DNA from: Photobacterium chitinilyticum | GTDB taxonomy: Bacteria > Pseudomonadota > Gammaproteobacteria > Enterobacterales > Vibrionaceae | Length of the DNA: 64,000 bases | Assembly: GCF_004104355.1 (NCBI RefSeq) | Contig: NZ_RJLM01000008.1 | Coordinates: 169,434 to 233,433, forward strand | Direction of reading: 5' to 3' | In this document: positions 53,301 to 61,962 of the stretch, one piece after another | How positions within the stretch are numbered: position 1 is the first letter of the stretch | Layout of the letters: each line of letters starts with the position of its first letter | The notes under the pieces: generated by a model | What the model was told of the DNA's origin: nothing | The model's database searches: none | Seen by the model: the letters and a program-made list of their open reading frames with translations, nothing else | Position numbers and translations under genes: made by a program

Positions 53301-55101
53301 GTGCCGCCGCCCGGCTATGCTCTTTCTTTTCGTGTTCAGTGAGTTCACCCTGCTCACGATGTCGCTTGCTGTCACTAACAACCTTGTGCTCGGCAAACAA
53401 GAACCAGTCTTCGGTACACTGCTCATAACCAGACTCAATCACCGACCGAATCTTCATGCGTAGATCCGAGACAGAGCTGGCAATGATCATCGCCCTCAGG
53501 TTGTAGTGCCCACGGCCGGTTGAAGCGGTATAACAGACATCCTGAATGGCCAGCCCTTCACCGTCGCCCTCAAAGTAAGACAGGTAGCTTTCTAGCAAGG
53601 CCTCAAAAGAGACAACAGACTTGGCTGAAATCGGGAACAGGAATGAGGAATCCAAGGATTTCATCCGAGCCGGCTGGGAAGGAGCCTCCTGAACAACAAC
53701 GTGGCAGTTGGTTCCACTAAACCCGAATGAATTGACCCCGGCGATTCGAGGAGCATCAGCGGTCGGTTGCCAAGGCAACATTTCGCTCGACACATAGACC
53801 GGGGAGTTAGGGAAATTAATGAACTGGTTTGGCTTTTCAAAGTTAATCGTCGATGGCAGTTTCTTTGCCTGCAAAGCCATAACGACCTTGATAAGCCCGG
53901 CAATTCCCGACGCCCCGACCAGGTGCCCCATGTTAGATTTGGCCGTCCCGATCGCACAGAACTGCTTCTTATCGGTAAACCGCTTGAAGGCATTGGTTAG
54001 CGCTTTGATTTCAATTGGATCGCCCAATGCAGTCCCGGTACCATGAGCCTCTATATAGCTGACCTGCTCGGGGTTTACCTCAGCATCTTTCCATGCCTTT
54101 ACCAGCATCTCTTCCTGCGCCAGCGCATTGGGTGCCGTATAGCCGTTCGAACGACCATCATTATTAGCGGCACTTCCCCTGATCACGGCATAAACCCGAT
54201 CGCCATCCTTAATGGCTTGCTCAAGGGATTTGAGCATTACCACTCCAGCCCCTTCACTCCACACTGTACCGTTGGCCCGGTCATCGAACGTCTTAACGAT
54301 ACCGTCAGCCGACTCGTAGGTGGCCAGTGAGGTATCGGCCCCAATGACTGGATTGTACTGGACTCCGCTGACACCACCGGCTAGAGCCATCTCGCACTCC
54401 CCGCTACGGATTGCCATACACGCCTGGTGGACAGAAACCAGTCCGGCCGAGCAGGCGGTATCCGTCACGATACTCGGCCCTTTTAGGTCAAACAGATATG
54501 AAATCCGGCTCGACAGAATACCGGTCCATGTGCCGGTAACGCCTAGCGGCTCGTCTTCAACCATAAGGTCAAAGCTCAAACTTTTGGTATGGTTACGCCC
54601 GATAAATACACCGGTATTAGAACCGAGGATCCTGTCGCCTCCATACCCGGCATCCTCCATGGCATGGTATACCTCCTCAAGGAAAATCCGCTGGATCGGA
54701 TCAATTACAGCCGCTTCACGGGGAGAGATGCCAAATACGTTGGCATCGAACTGATGCACTTGCTCAAAATAGCCCTGCTTCTGATAGCTAATTTTATCTT
54801 CGCGAAAATCTGTAATCGCCCGGTCGGGATACTGCTTATTAAAAATATTTTCAATGTAGTACTGAATCGCCTGTTTGCGGGGTTCAGGTAAATCGCGTAT
54901 TAAGTTGATGCCGCGAACAATGTTGCCCCAGTATGCCTCTTTATCCGGCCCGCCGGGGAAACGTCCGGCCATTCCGATAATGGCTACATCTTTACTTTTT
55001 TTCTCGCCGCTTTGCAGTTCATTAAGCAGCTTCTTGGCATCTTCCTTGGATAAGGTATTGTTTGCCACCTGGCTGAATATGTATTTCTTTAAGTCAGACA
55101 T
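50365..55101 (-). CDS. Trans-AT PKS module 2: KS-DH-KR-ACP
   Basis: 1578-aa modular polyketide synthase. The N-terminal docking-type helix pair (KKYIFSQVANNTLSKEDA) is common in trans-AT PKSs. The order is KS (about 38-470; Cys217 in DTACSAG, EAHGTGT, AKSNMGH), a linker with no AT fold motif, DH (about 680-970; HLILGINILP with His707 and HPSMLD with Asp867), and KR (about 1195-1420; VITGGSGGLA, Ser1322, Tyr1335, Asn1339). The ACP carries Ser1501 in LGGDSILAI. All catalytic residues are present, so this module should give an alpha,beta-unsaturated extension with malonyl units delivered in trans. No enoylreductase or C-methyltransferase is present. The gap to the upstream PKS gene is 41 bp. Confidence 0.94.
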   Translation of the reverse strand: MSDLKKYIFSQVANNTLSKEDAKKLLNELQSGEKKSKDVAIIGMAGRFPGGPDKEAYWGNIVRGINLIRDLPEPRKQAIQYYIENIFNKQYPDRAITDFREDKISYQKQGYFEQVHQFDANVFGISPREAAVIDPIQRIFLEEVYHAMEDAGYGGDRILGSNTGVFIGRNHTKSLSFDLMVEDEPLGVTGTWTGILSSRISYLFDLKGPSIVTDTACSAGLVSVHQACMAIRSGECEMALAGGVSGVQYNPVIGADTSLATYESADGIVKTFDDRANGTVWSEGAGVVMLKSLEQAIKDGDRVYAVIRGSAANNDGRSNGYTAPNALAQEEMLVKAWKDAEVNPEQVSYIEAHGTGTALGDPIEIKALTNAFKRFTDKKQFCAIGTAKSNMGHLVGASGIAGLIKVVMALQAKKLPSTINFEKPNQFINFPNSPVYVSSEMLPWQPTADAPRIAGVNSFGFSGTNCHVVVQEAPSQPARMKSLDSSFLFPISAKSVVSFEALLESYLSYFEGDGEGLAIQDVCYTASTGRGHYNLRAMIIASSVSDLRMKIRSVIESGYEQCTEDWFLFAEHKVVSDSKRHREQGELTEHEKKEHSRAAAQLTADLVAKPAVSVIKQTFLASYYVKGADIGFDKLYTSACCRVRLPVYPYDRKAFWPEPAMIDAFRGAGKIQEHIHPLLHKLAVSSRDKDIFTTELSLEEHWPLTEHLILGINILPGTAYVEAFKQIAIYYWGEVPVEIANMAFLAPLVVTAETDGYEVQYVVTHRDGMLDIEVISDDGTGWVRHISGSLRQLSSVPEQRVDLEELKAGKAAQDSMYSNNTDFSFGPRWRCSERQWVGDNEFIHNNKLSPEFWPDLDVYYLHPSMLDQSANGFSQTIVPGTMYLPYIYTSMKIYAPLPAEFYTVTRLKSSKSGQNETLTFDLILCDPDGNILAEMTDYNIKRVDRKRFQAQNDKDSAFYRVGWQVAAADSQASEISGRLVFLNNGDERSQQLKSELEHRGATVINVTLGDQLAKIDPVTYTVGSGEADHLALFEMLAAEPIAHVVHGYLVDSIPDDDTLLDKGIYSVIYTIKAMLANKVSSQVSFTVLTNQAQQTSSEQQINAYGRAVEGLCKAISVEYGKIATRVIDIDQHTSAECLVAELANAEGPFSVAFRSEERFMPQFAAVNPAEIGSEPVSLKSDGCYVITGGSGGLALETAVHLAGKQPVNIVLLSRSAMNPDDPRMEKVSEALSTIEVAGSHVQYFSADVTDEASLASALDKARMLYGRVNGVFHCAGAAGRGLLMDKEQPVFDKVLLPKIRGTVLLDRLTQQDETDFMVFYSSISSLFAGQGQGDYTAANSFMDGYAENLMLQGRRALAINWAPWMETGMAVDYGVGSGEGTYVYGLGDTEALDMLDTMLESNLPVLCGGRLNLAIFDERGSIVPLSEGIRQQVRKQVGKDTPAKSSSGSHEAADAKDVTLTGFEQGAANENTQQLAVIWATTLGLKEIDIYDTFTSLGGDSILAIELQRSLERRFPGSFDITDIYSYPSVAMMADYLNGSSEEISTEKVQPDDDELMAMLDGLDSGDSSIDDILQAVE

Positions 55102-55142
55102 AACGCTTCCTTGACCCTTAATATCTAATTCTTTATCGATAA

Positions 55143-58100
55143 CTAGTTAAATGACTTCGCATTCGCTTCTTCGACCGAAATATCCCCGGATTCCAACTGG
55201 CTCAGTAAGGTATCTATATCGGTATCATCGCTTTCCGACTCGGACTCTTGTGGTTCCGGAGGTTCGACCAAGGGACGAATATATTCAGCAAGCTGCGAAA
55301 CAGTGGGATAAGTAAAAATATCAGTGACATCAATGATTTTGCCGAACTCTTTCTCGAGCATCTGAATCACCTTGACAGCCAGGATGGAATCTCCACCCAG
55401 ATTAAAAAAGCTATCGAAGAGATCGACCTCACCGAGACCAAGTACCGAGGCCCAGACGGCAGCAACAGACTGATGGATATTGTCCGTCGCCAAATTACCG
55501 TTCCCCTTCAGCACAACAGGTTCGTCGTTCGGTTTACTTTGTTGCGGTCTGGCTTTCTGAAGCGAGAAGCCCAATGTCACAGGGAGCTCCTCTTCCGGCT
55601 GGTCATAGGATGGATTAGCTACCCCCGGCATAACAACGCCCTGACTCCGAGTTGCCAACAAACGGTCTAAAACAGTCATCCCCTGCTTGGTCGTCAATGG
55701 GGCGATCAGGCCATCGAACTTGGCATTTTTCTCGACAGCCATCCCGATTTCCGACCAGGCTGGCCACTGAATAGACAAGGCAGGAAGCCCCTGCAGACGG
55801 CGACGTTCGACTAATCCGTCAAGCCAAGCATTGGCATAGGTATAATCCGACTGTCCCATGCCGGCAAAAACAGCCGTGACCGAAGAATACAAGACAAAAA
55901 AGTCCAGCGTATCCTCTCGTGTCAGTCGATCCAGCAGACTTGCCCCAGCGATCTTCGCCTGCGTGACCTGACGGAATTCAGCCTCGTCCTTACGGAAAAT
56001 GAACCCATCCCCCGCAAGTCCTGCGGTGTGGATCACTCCTCCTATCGCACCATAGTCTCGACGGTTTTGTGCCAGTACAGGGGCAACCTCAACCTCGTTA
56101 GCAATGTCCACTTGATGATGCTCGACCGTGGCACCTGTCGCCTGAAGCTGTACGATAAGCTCACGGAGCTTACGGGCTTTATCATTCGTACCCAGCGGAT
56201 CAGTTCGGCTTAGCAAACACAGATGGCAGGATGCCTGAGAGGCAATAAACAAGGCGGCCTGCTGTGCAAGCGCCCCTGTCGCCCCCGTAATCACATAACT
56301 TTTTCCAGTACTTATCGCCGGAATTGGCTGGGATTCAGGTAAACGACGTGGTTGCAGAACAGGCTGGTAACAATGCTGATCCCGCCATACCAACATCTGA
56401 TATTTTTCAGGCTGGTTGAGCAAAGGAACGATTTCATTCGCAGGAGTATCTTGCGGCACATCCAGGCAACTTACCGTGGTATAGCGGAGCTCCTGACTCA
56501 CGACCTTCGCCATTGCGTATATAGCGTGTACTGCCGGATTGACCGTCCCTCCAGCCCCCAAGGAAAAACCATTCCCAGAAACAATGTTGAGCTGTAATGG
56601 CTGCTTGCGCAGACTCAATACCAAGCGCTTGGCAAAACGGAATAAATCAATTGCCGTTTGCTCAAAAGCGGCCGTCATATCTTCGTCCGGCAAGCCACCA
56701 AGACAAAAAATAATCCGGTCGGCGCTAAGCAAAGAAGCGAGATTGTCCTCCAGTACCGCAAGGCTGCCACAAACAACAACCCGATTGTTTTGTGCCAATA
56801 CTTTCAGTAACGGCTGTAATGTCTCACTCTGCTCGGCACCTAGCAGTACGATGTCCTCCCCTTCGGGAGCACTTGATCGGGAAAGCTCCTGCGGGACCAG
56901 TACCGTTTCGAAGCCATCAGCCAATTCAGTACGGAAATCTTGCCTGTACTGCTTGATGACGTAATCACGGACAGCCATGACAGGTTCATTGTCCGGACCG
57001 ACAATATCGATATCATACTTCACGGTTTCCGGTGCCGGATCTTCCCCTTTCTTCATCGTCAGCAATGCCGAAAACTGGGCTGGTAGTGATTTGTAGATCT
57101 GAATAGAACGATAAGAGAACGGAAGATAGGTATCAGTACCGGCCAGCCCGTTGGCAATATTGACACAGTGATCCATTAGTGCCGGATGGATATGATAATC
57201 AGCGACTTCTTCGGTAAAACGTCGTTCAAGAAAGAACTCGCCAATCACCTGATGTTGATAACGACGGGCCCGAACAAGACTATCCCAACGCGGACCGACG
57301 TCACTGACTTCCTGTTGGTTGATCTGGGCCTCGGCTACAGGCTCAAACTTAGCCAGGCCTGCACCTTCAGGCATAGTCAAAACAGGCGCTACCGGCTGGC
57401 AACGGTGGATCTCCCCCTGGGCATAGGTGATCCAGTATTCTCCCTGCTGAGCGGTCACTATAAATCGTTCGAATGTCCCCTCATGGATCATAACCAGCTG
57501 GATATCGCGAGGGCTTTGCGGCTCCACAATCACAGGTTGAAGGAAGATAACCTTCTGCAACTCGACTGCATCATACCCCAGGTAGCTAGTCGCCAGAGCC
57601 GAGGCCATCTCAACATAGGTCGTACCGGGGATAATGTAATTGCCATCAATGATGTGTTCGTTCAACACCCAATGCTTGTCGACATCAAACCGCGTCATGA
57701 AAATAGTGCGGTCATAAGAGTCAGCGAGGACACAATCAACCAGAGGATGATTGACTTTTCGCTCACCACGCTGTGTTGCCGCCTCTGACAGGGACACCCA
57801 GCAGCGCTTCGCCTCGAAAGGGTAAGTGGGTAACGATACGCGATGGTGTGCGCAGGCTTGATAAAAGGACGGCCAGTTGAGCGTTGCCCCTTGTAGATAC
57901 AGCTTCGCAATCTGGTGATCTAACTGGCTGGTTACCATTTCAGCCAGTCGGTCCCGGGCTGTGTCGGTCAACCGCCGAAGTTCAGCATCACTGAGCTCTC
58001 CTTGCGCCTTTTCCTGCTTTCCTGGCGGGACAACCTTGTGATAGCCGTATTTAGGACTATCTGTCAGCGCGCCTTCTTGTAGCTGAAGCAGTTGTTGGCG

Positions 58101-59687
58101 TAAGTCACCCAGCCCACTTGTACACAAAATAAGCCTGTGGGCGTGGTGGGTACGACCACATGCCAGAGTAAAGGCGATATCCCCTAGCGACATTGAGAGT
58201 GACGGTGCCGACAAGAAAGTAACATAATCGGCGATCACTCGTTTCAACGCAGGCAGGCTAGTAGCAGAGAGCGGGATCCAATGAACATCATCCGATAAAG
58301 TAGTAACGGGATCGGGTACATCATACTCTTCGAAAACAGCATGGGCATTGGTACCACTGAGGCCAAACGCACTTAACGCTGCACGTCGAGGATAATCCGC
58401 CTTCGGCCAGTTTCTGCAAGTATCATTGACATATAACGGGCTATCGATGAAATCAATTTCAGCATTAGGTGATAGAAAATGCAGAGTCGGCGGTAGCTTC
58501 TTATACTTCAACGCCATGATCAGCTTGATCATACCGCTCATTGCCGCGGCATGATCCAAATGACCAACATTGCTTTTTACCGAACCAATCGCGCAGTACT
58601 GCCTTTTGTCGCTAAATAGCCGGTAAGCCTTGTCAATTGCAGACAGCTCAATCGGGTCCCCGAGCTTGGTGCCTGTGCCATGCGCCTCGAACAAGGCGAT
58701 AGTTTCCGGGTCTATATCCCCTTTTCTCAGTACATCCAGGATCAGTTGGTGCTGGGCCTCTGAACTCGGGGCCGTGATCCCAACCGATCGGCCATCCTGG
58801 CTGATCCCTGTCGACTTCACAACCGCATAGATATGATCAGCATCACGCTCGGCATCACTCACCGGTTTTAAGATCAGCGAGACAACACCCTCCCCCGAAC
58901 CGATCCCGTCCGAGCGATCATCAAATGTCTTGCACCGCCCGGAGGCCGAACGTAGTCCGAGTTCATTTTCAGTGGCAAGCGGCAGCAGACGAACTTTGAC
59001 ACCGCCGAGAAGCGCCATTGTACATTCTTTCTTTTGTAAAGATTGGCAAGCCAAATGCAGTGCCGTCAAACAGGATGAACAGGCCGTATCAACAACGAGG
59101 CTAGGCCCTTTCAAATCGAGGACATAAGCCAATCTGCTCGCGATAACAGATTGAATATTGCCGGCAGCCGATAACAGTTCGACACTATCAGGCGCTAATT
59201 GCTCTGCATACTGCCGGTAGGTCGGGTCGAAATCACTATTAAATCCGACAAAAATCCCGACCTTTCTTCCTAACAGCGTCGCCTTTCCGTAACCGGCATC
59301 TTCAAGGGCTCGCCACGCACTTTGCAGCAGCAGACGCTGATTGGGATCCATTCCGCAAGCTTCGTTATAAGACAAGTGGAAAAAGTCATGATCAAACTGA
59401 TCGACATGCTCGAGAAAGGCAGCAGGGTAATAACTCGGGGCATGTTGTTTGTTATCTCCGGCATCGAGAGCACGCGAAGCAGGAAACGGACGAATAAAGT
59501 CTCTCTCTTGCTGAAGCTTGCACCAGAAATCATCCAGCTTATCGGTATCACCAATTCGGCAATCAATGCCGACAATCGCAATATCATGACAAGTTGAGCG
59601 AGGCGAAGAGCTTCTCTGGGTGAGTAACGAATCAGGCTCGGGGGGCTTTTTTTCCCCTTGGTTCACTTTAAGAAAGTCATTGAACAT
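55143..59687 (-). CDS. Trans-AT PKS module 1: KS-DH-KR-ACP
   Basis: 1514-aa modular polyketide synthase, first PKS of the operon. KS spans about 35-450 (Cys203 in DTACSSC, EAHGTGT, VKSNVGH). A linker without AT motifs follows, then DH (about 645-930; HIIDGNYIIP with His678, HPALMD with Asp839), KR (about 1120-1345; VITGATGALA, Ser1269, Tyr1282, Asn1286), and ACP (Ser1434 in LGGDSILAV). It begins directly at KS, with no loading ACP, GNAT or adenylation domain, so the starter must arrive from outside. It should form the first double bond. Its ATG follows the AT stop by only 4 bp. Confidence 0.94.
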   Translation of the reverse strand: MFNDFLKVNQGEKKPPEPDSLLTQRSSSPRSTCHDIAIVGIDCRIGDTDKLDDFWCKLQQERDFIRPFPASRALDAGDNKQHAPSYYPAAFLEHVDQFDHDFFHLSYNEACGMDPNQRLLLQSAWRALEDAGYGKATLLGRKVGIFVGFNSDFDPTYRQYAEQLAPDSVELLSAAGNIQSVIASRLAYVLDLKGPSLVVDTACSSCLTALHLACQSLQKKECTMALLGGVKVRLLPLATENELGLRSASGRCKTFDDRSDGIGSGEGVVSLILKPVSDAERDADHIYAVVKSTGISQDGRSVGITAPSSEAQHQLILDVLRKGDIDPETIALFEAHGTGTKLGDPIELSAIDKAYRLFSDKRQYCAIGSVKSNVGHLDHAAAMSGMIKLIMALKYKKLPPTLHFLSPNAEIDFIDSPLYVNDTCRNWPKADYPRRAALSAFGLSGTNAHAVFEEYDVPDPVTTLSDDVHWIPLSATSLPALKRVIADYVTFLSAPSLSMSLGDIAFTLACGRTHHAHRLILCTSGLGDLRQQLLQLQEGALTDSPKYGYHKVVPPGKQEKAQGELSDAELRRLTDTARDRLAEMVTSQLDHQIAKLYLQGATLNWPSFYQACAHHRVSLPTYPFEAKRCWVSLSEAATQRGERKVNHPLVDCVLADSYDRTIFMTRFDVDKHWVLNEHIIDGNYIIPGTTYVEMASALATSYLGYDAVELQKVIFLQPVIVEPQSPRDIQLVMIHEGTFERFIVTAQQGEYWITYAQGEIHRCQPVAPVLTMPEGAGLAKFEPVAEAQINQQEVSDVGPRWDSLVRARRYQHQVIGEFFLERRFTEEVADYHIHPALMDHCVNIANGLAGTDTYLPFSYRSIQIYKSLPAQFSALLTMKKGEDPAPETVKYDIDIVGPDNEPVMAVRDYVIKQYRQDFRTELADGFETVLVPQELSRSSAPEGEDIVLLGAEQSETLQPLLKVLAQNNRVVVCGSLAVLEDNLASLLSADRIIFCLGGLPDEDMTAAFEQTAIDLFRFAKRLVLSLRKQPLQLNIVSGNGFSLGAGGTVNPAVHAIYAMAKVVSQELRYTTVSCLDVPQDTPANEIVPLLNQPEKYQMLVWRDQHCYQPVLQPRRLPESQPIPAISTGKSYVITGATGALAQQAALFIASQASCHLCLLSRTDPLGTNDKARKLRELIVQLQATGATVEHHQVDIANEVEVAPVLAQNRRDYGAIGGVIHTAGLAGDGFIFRKDEAEFRQVTQAKIAGASLLDRLTREDTLDFFVLYSSVTAVFAGMGQSDYTYANAWLDGLVERRRLQGLPALSIQWPAWSEIGMAVEKNAKFDGLIAPLTTKQGMTVLDRLLATRSQGVVMPGVANPSYDQPEEELPVTLGFSLQKARPQQSKPNDEPVVLKGNGNLATDNIHQSVAAVWASVLGLGEVDLFDSFFNLGGDSILAVKVIQMLEKEFGKIIDVTDIFTYPTVSQLAEYIRPLVEPPEPQESESESDDTDIDTLLSQLESGDISVEEANAKSFN

Positions 59688-59691
59688 CCTA

Positions 59692-60954
59692 CTAACCCAC
59701 TAACTCTGTAACAGAAAAATCTGAGATAAGAGTCTTTAGCTGCACTTCGTCAGCGACCTGATTAAAGCGCTGAAGCTGCTCTTGATGCGATACCCCCTTG
59801 GTATCTAGAATTATTTTGAGAAGATCCAAGGCCTGTCTTGCCGTATCAATCGAGACATCTCCAGCCTCATTTAATGCCTTCAATGTGTTATACGGTTGGA
59901 CAGCCCCTTTTTCATAAGCTTGTAAGTCATCATTGGTGTTTCGGGTACTGACAGCTACCGCCATGCACTTATTAAAGACATTGATGTGTTGTTCTTGATT
60001 GAACTGAGATCGCTCCGTTCGATTCATCATAAGAGTTCCCAGAAGCTCGCGATCTACCTTTAGGTCATAGGAAAGGGTTTCGACCGCATAATGATGTTTC
60101 GCCAGTTTTTTCAGAACAGCTCCCGGCCCCAGTTCCAGTGCCAAAGAGATACACGCATCCTGGATATAGTCCATGGTCTGCTTCCAGCAAACAGGGCTTA
60201 CCAGCTGATCAACAAGCAACTGTTTTATTTCAGCAGCCTCTTTATATGGTAAGCCAGTCACATTTGAAATTACCGGGCAGACAGGCTCTCCAAACGGATA
60301 CTTCTCTATTTCCCGGGCAAACTGATCAGCTGCAGCTTTCATCAGTGGTGAATGAAAAGCACCACTCACTCTCAGTCGCTGATTCTTGATATTGAGCTCG
60401 TTAAACCGGGCCTGAATAGCCTCGATACCATCTACAGAGCCAGATACAATGATCTGATCACCAGCATTGAAATTTGCCGGTGTGACAATGACATCTCCTG
60501 ATGAGATCTGTTCACAGCTTTGCGTAACAAGACCTTTGTCCGCACCAATTACAGCCAGCATGGTACCTTGGCTGTTTGCGGCAGCCTCTGCCATCAAACG
60601 CGCTCGTTGCTCAACCAATTTCAGAGCATCGGGAAATGACAACACACGACTTGCTACCAATGCGGCATATTCGCCCAAACTATGCCCGGCAACGGCAGAT
60701 GGCATAATTCCATAGTCAGATTCAAACTGGCGAAACAGCGCAACATTCATCGTTAATATTGCAATCTGGGCATTTTCGGTTTGTGTTAATTCTTCAGGGG
60801 AAGACTCAAAGCACAAAGCTGCGATATTCCTGCCTAATACTTCGGAAGCTTCATCAAATGTATTATTAACTACGGGATATAAATTAACTAACTCTCTTCC
60901 CATACCGATATATTGCGCCCCTTGACCAGGAAACAACAATGCTAGCTTTCTCAT
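59692..60954 (-). CDS. Free-standing malonyl acyltransferase (trans-AT) with helical C-terminal extension
   Basis: 420-aa FabD-like acyltransferase, first gene of the operon. LFPGQGAQYIGMG opens the protein. The catalytic Ser92 in GHSLG, Arg117 (QRARLM) and His201 in AFHS fall at the same numbers as in E. coli FabD. The AFHS form indicates malonyl rather than methylmalonyl. It should load malonyl onto the ACPs of the AT-less PKSs. After about residue 300 there is an extra ~110-residue predicted helical region (HINVFNKCMAVAV...ARQALDLLKIIL) of unknown role. GAGGGTGAG lies just upstream of the ATG. Confidence 0.92.
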   Translation of the reverse strand: MRKLALLFPGQGAQYIGMGRELVNLYPVVNNTFDEASEVLGRNIAALCFESSPEELTQTENAQIAILTMNVALFRQFESDYGIMPSAVAGHSLGEYAALVASRVLSFPDALKLVEQRARLMAEAAANSQGTMLAVIGADKGLVTQSCEQISSGDVIVTPANFNAGDQIIVSGSVDGIEAIQARFNELNIKNQRLRVSGAFHSPLMKAAADQFAREIEKYPFGEPVCPVISNVTGLPYKEAAEIKQLLVDQLVSPVCWKQTMDYIQDACISLALELGPGAVLKKLAKHHYAVETLSYDLKVDRELLGTLMMNRTERSQFNQEQHINVFNKCMAVAVSTRNTNDDLQAYEKGAVQPYNTLKALNEAGDVSIDTARQALDLLKIILDTKGVSHQEQLQRFNQVADEVQLKTLISDFSVTELVG

Positions 60955-61198
60955 GTCTCACCCTCTGAATAAATGTAAAACCCGATAGATATTTAAATAT
61001 ATTTAACACACAAATAGATATAACCATCAGCAAGCGTTGTTACATCTGGAAATACTTCAAATAATTATCAAAGAAGCACATTTATCAACAAGCGATTTGC
61101 GATTCATATCTAAATTCATAAATATAAGCGACATCAACAGTACAGATTTAACTAAGCGCGGTATTATTAATTACTTTCACTTATAGAAAAGGTCAACA
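60955..61198. promoter_or_regulatory. Divergent control region between the biosynthetic operon and the thioesterase gene
   Basis: This AT-rich 244-bp region must drive the leftward ~23-kb operon and the rightward thioesterase gene. For the operon, a candidate is TTGTTG (61086-61091, read on the - strand), a 16-bp spacer and GATAAT (61064-61069). An AT-only palindrome ATATTTAAATAT lies at 60989-61000. No regulator gene is present in the cluster. Confidence 0.35.
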
Positions 61199-61939
61199 AT
61201 GTCAAAATGGTACTCTCGATTTAATACAGATAATGCAAAGGTTAGAATTTTATTCCTGCCTTACGCAGGAGGAAGTGCATCTGTATATCAAAGCTGGATA
61301 AGTCAATTATCACCAGGAGTTGAAGCTATTCTTATTCAATTGCCAGGAAGAGCTAATAGATATGGTGAGAAGTTAATACCTAACATGCCGACTTTAGTAT
61401 CTCAACTTGGCGAAAGTATTGCAGAAGTCACCGATCTACCTTACATTATTTTCGGACACAGTATGGGAAGCCGAATCGGCTATCAGTTGATAGATTTTTT
61501 GAAGAAAAAAGGACACCCATTACCTGCACACTTTATCGCCTCTGGAAGCAAAGCACCACACCAGAAAAGACATAAAGCGGGAAGCTACTTATTACCAGAA
61601 AAAGAGTTCATTCAAGAAATAAAACGCCTCAATGCCACTCTTCAGGAAATATTGGATAACAAAGAGTTATTAAAGATATGTATAAATATCCTGCGGGCTG
61701 ATTTTGAAGTGGCAGACTATCAGTCAAATATTCCCAATGTAAAACTCAATATTCCATTCACCCTGCTATTTGGCTTACTTGATGAAGAAGTTAGCCTTGA
61801 TGATATAGTGGAATGGGAATTACACTTCGAAAACAACAATGTGATTCTATTCAATGGTGGGCACTTCTTTATTGATTCTCACCAGAGCAAAGTAATTAGT
61901 GAAATAAATAAAATATGCAATAGTTTAGAGAGGGAGTAA
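61199..61939 (+). CDS. Type II thioesterase
   Basis: 246-aa alpha/beta hydrolase of the GrsT/SrfAD type, which removes stalled or wrong acyl groups from carrier proteins. The nucleophile is Ser88 in GHSMG; the acid is in LFGLLDEEVS and the base in GGHFFI. FLPYAGGSASVYQSW and QLPGRANRYGE are typical of the family. It is transcribed away from the PKS/NRPS operon and is visibly more AT-rich than the PKS genes. Because no TE domain is fused to the assembly line, it could also take part in release. SD AAAGG precedes the ATG. Confidence 0.93.
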   Translation: MSKWYSRFNTDNAKVRILFLPYAGGSASVYQSWISQLSPGVEAILIQLPGRANRYGEKLIPNMPTLVSQLGESIAEVTDLPYIIFGHSMGSRIGYQLIDFLKKKGHPLPAHFIASGSKAPHQKRHKAGSYLLPEKEFIQEIKRLNATLQEILDNKELLKICINILRADFEVADYQSNIPNVKLNIPFTLLFGLLDEEVSLDDIVEWELHFENNNVILFNGGHFFIDSHQSKVISEINKICNSLERE

Positions 61940-61949
61940 CCCTCTCTAA
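61925..61949. terminator. Hairpin between the convergent thioesterase and esterase genes
   Basis: 10-bp stem TTAGAGAGGG / CCCTCTCTAA with a 5-nt loop that overlaps the thioesterase stop. T-runs are weak on both strands, so its efficiency is uncertain. Confidence 0.5.
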
Positions 61950-61962
61950 TTCATCGAAAATA

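Noticed and set aside
57186-57788. Rightward 200-aa frame inside the first PKS
   Set aside because: Antisense shadow of the DH domain; the coding frame on the - strand shows intact catalytic motifs.
46789-60954. Polyunsaturated fatty acid (Pfa) synthase
   Set aside because: There are no tandem ACP repeats, FabA-like DH pair or enoylreductase, and NRPS domains are present.
60955-61198. Short transcriptional regulator gene in the divergent region
   Set aside because: Both strands are stop-rich, and no frame has a start and SD of useful length.
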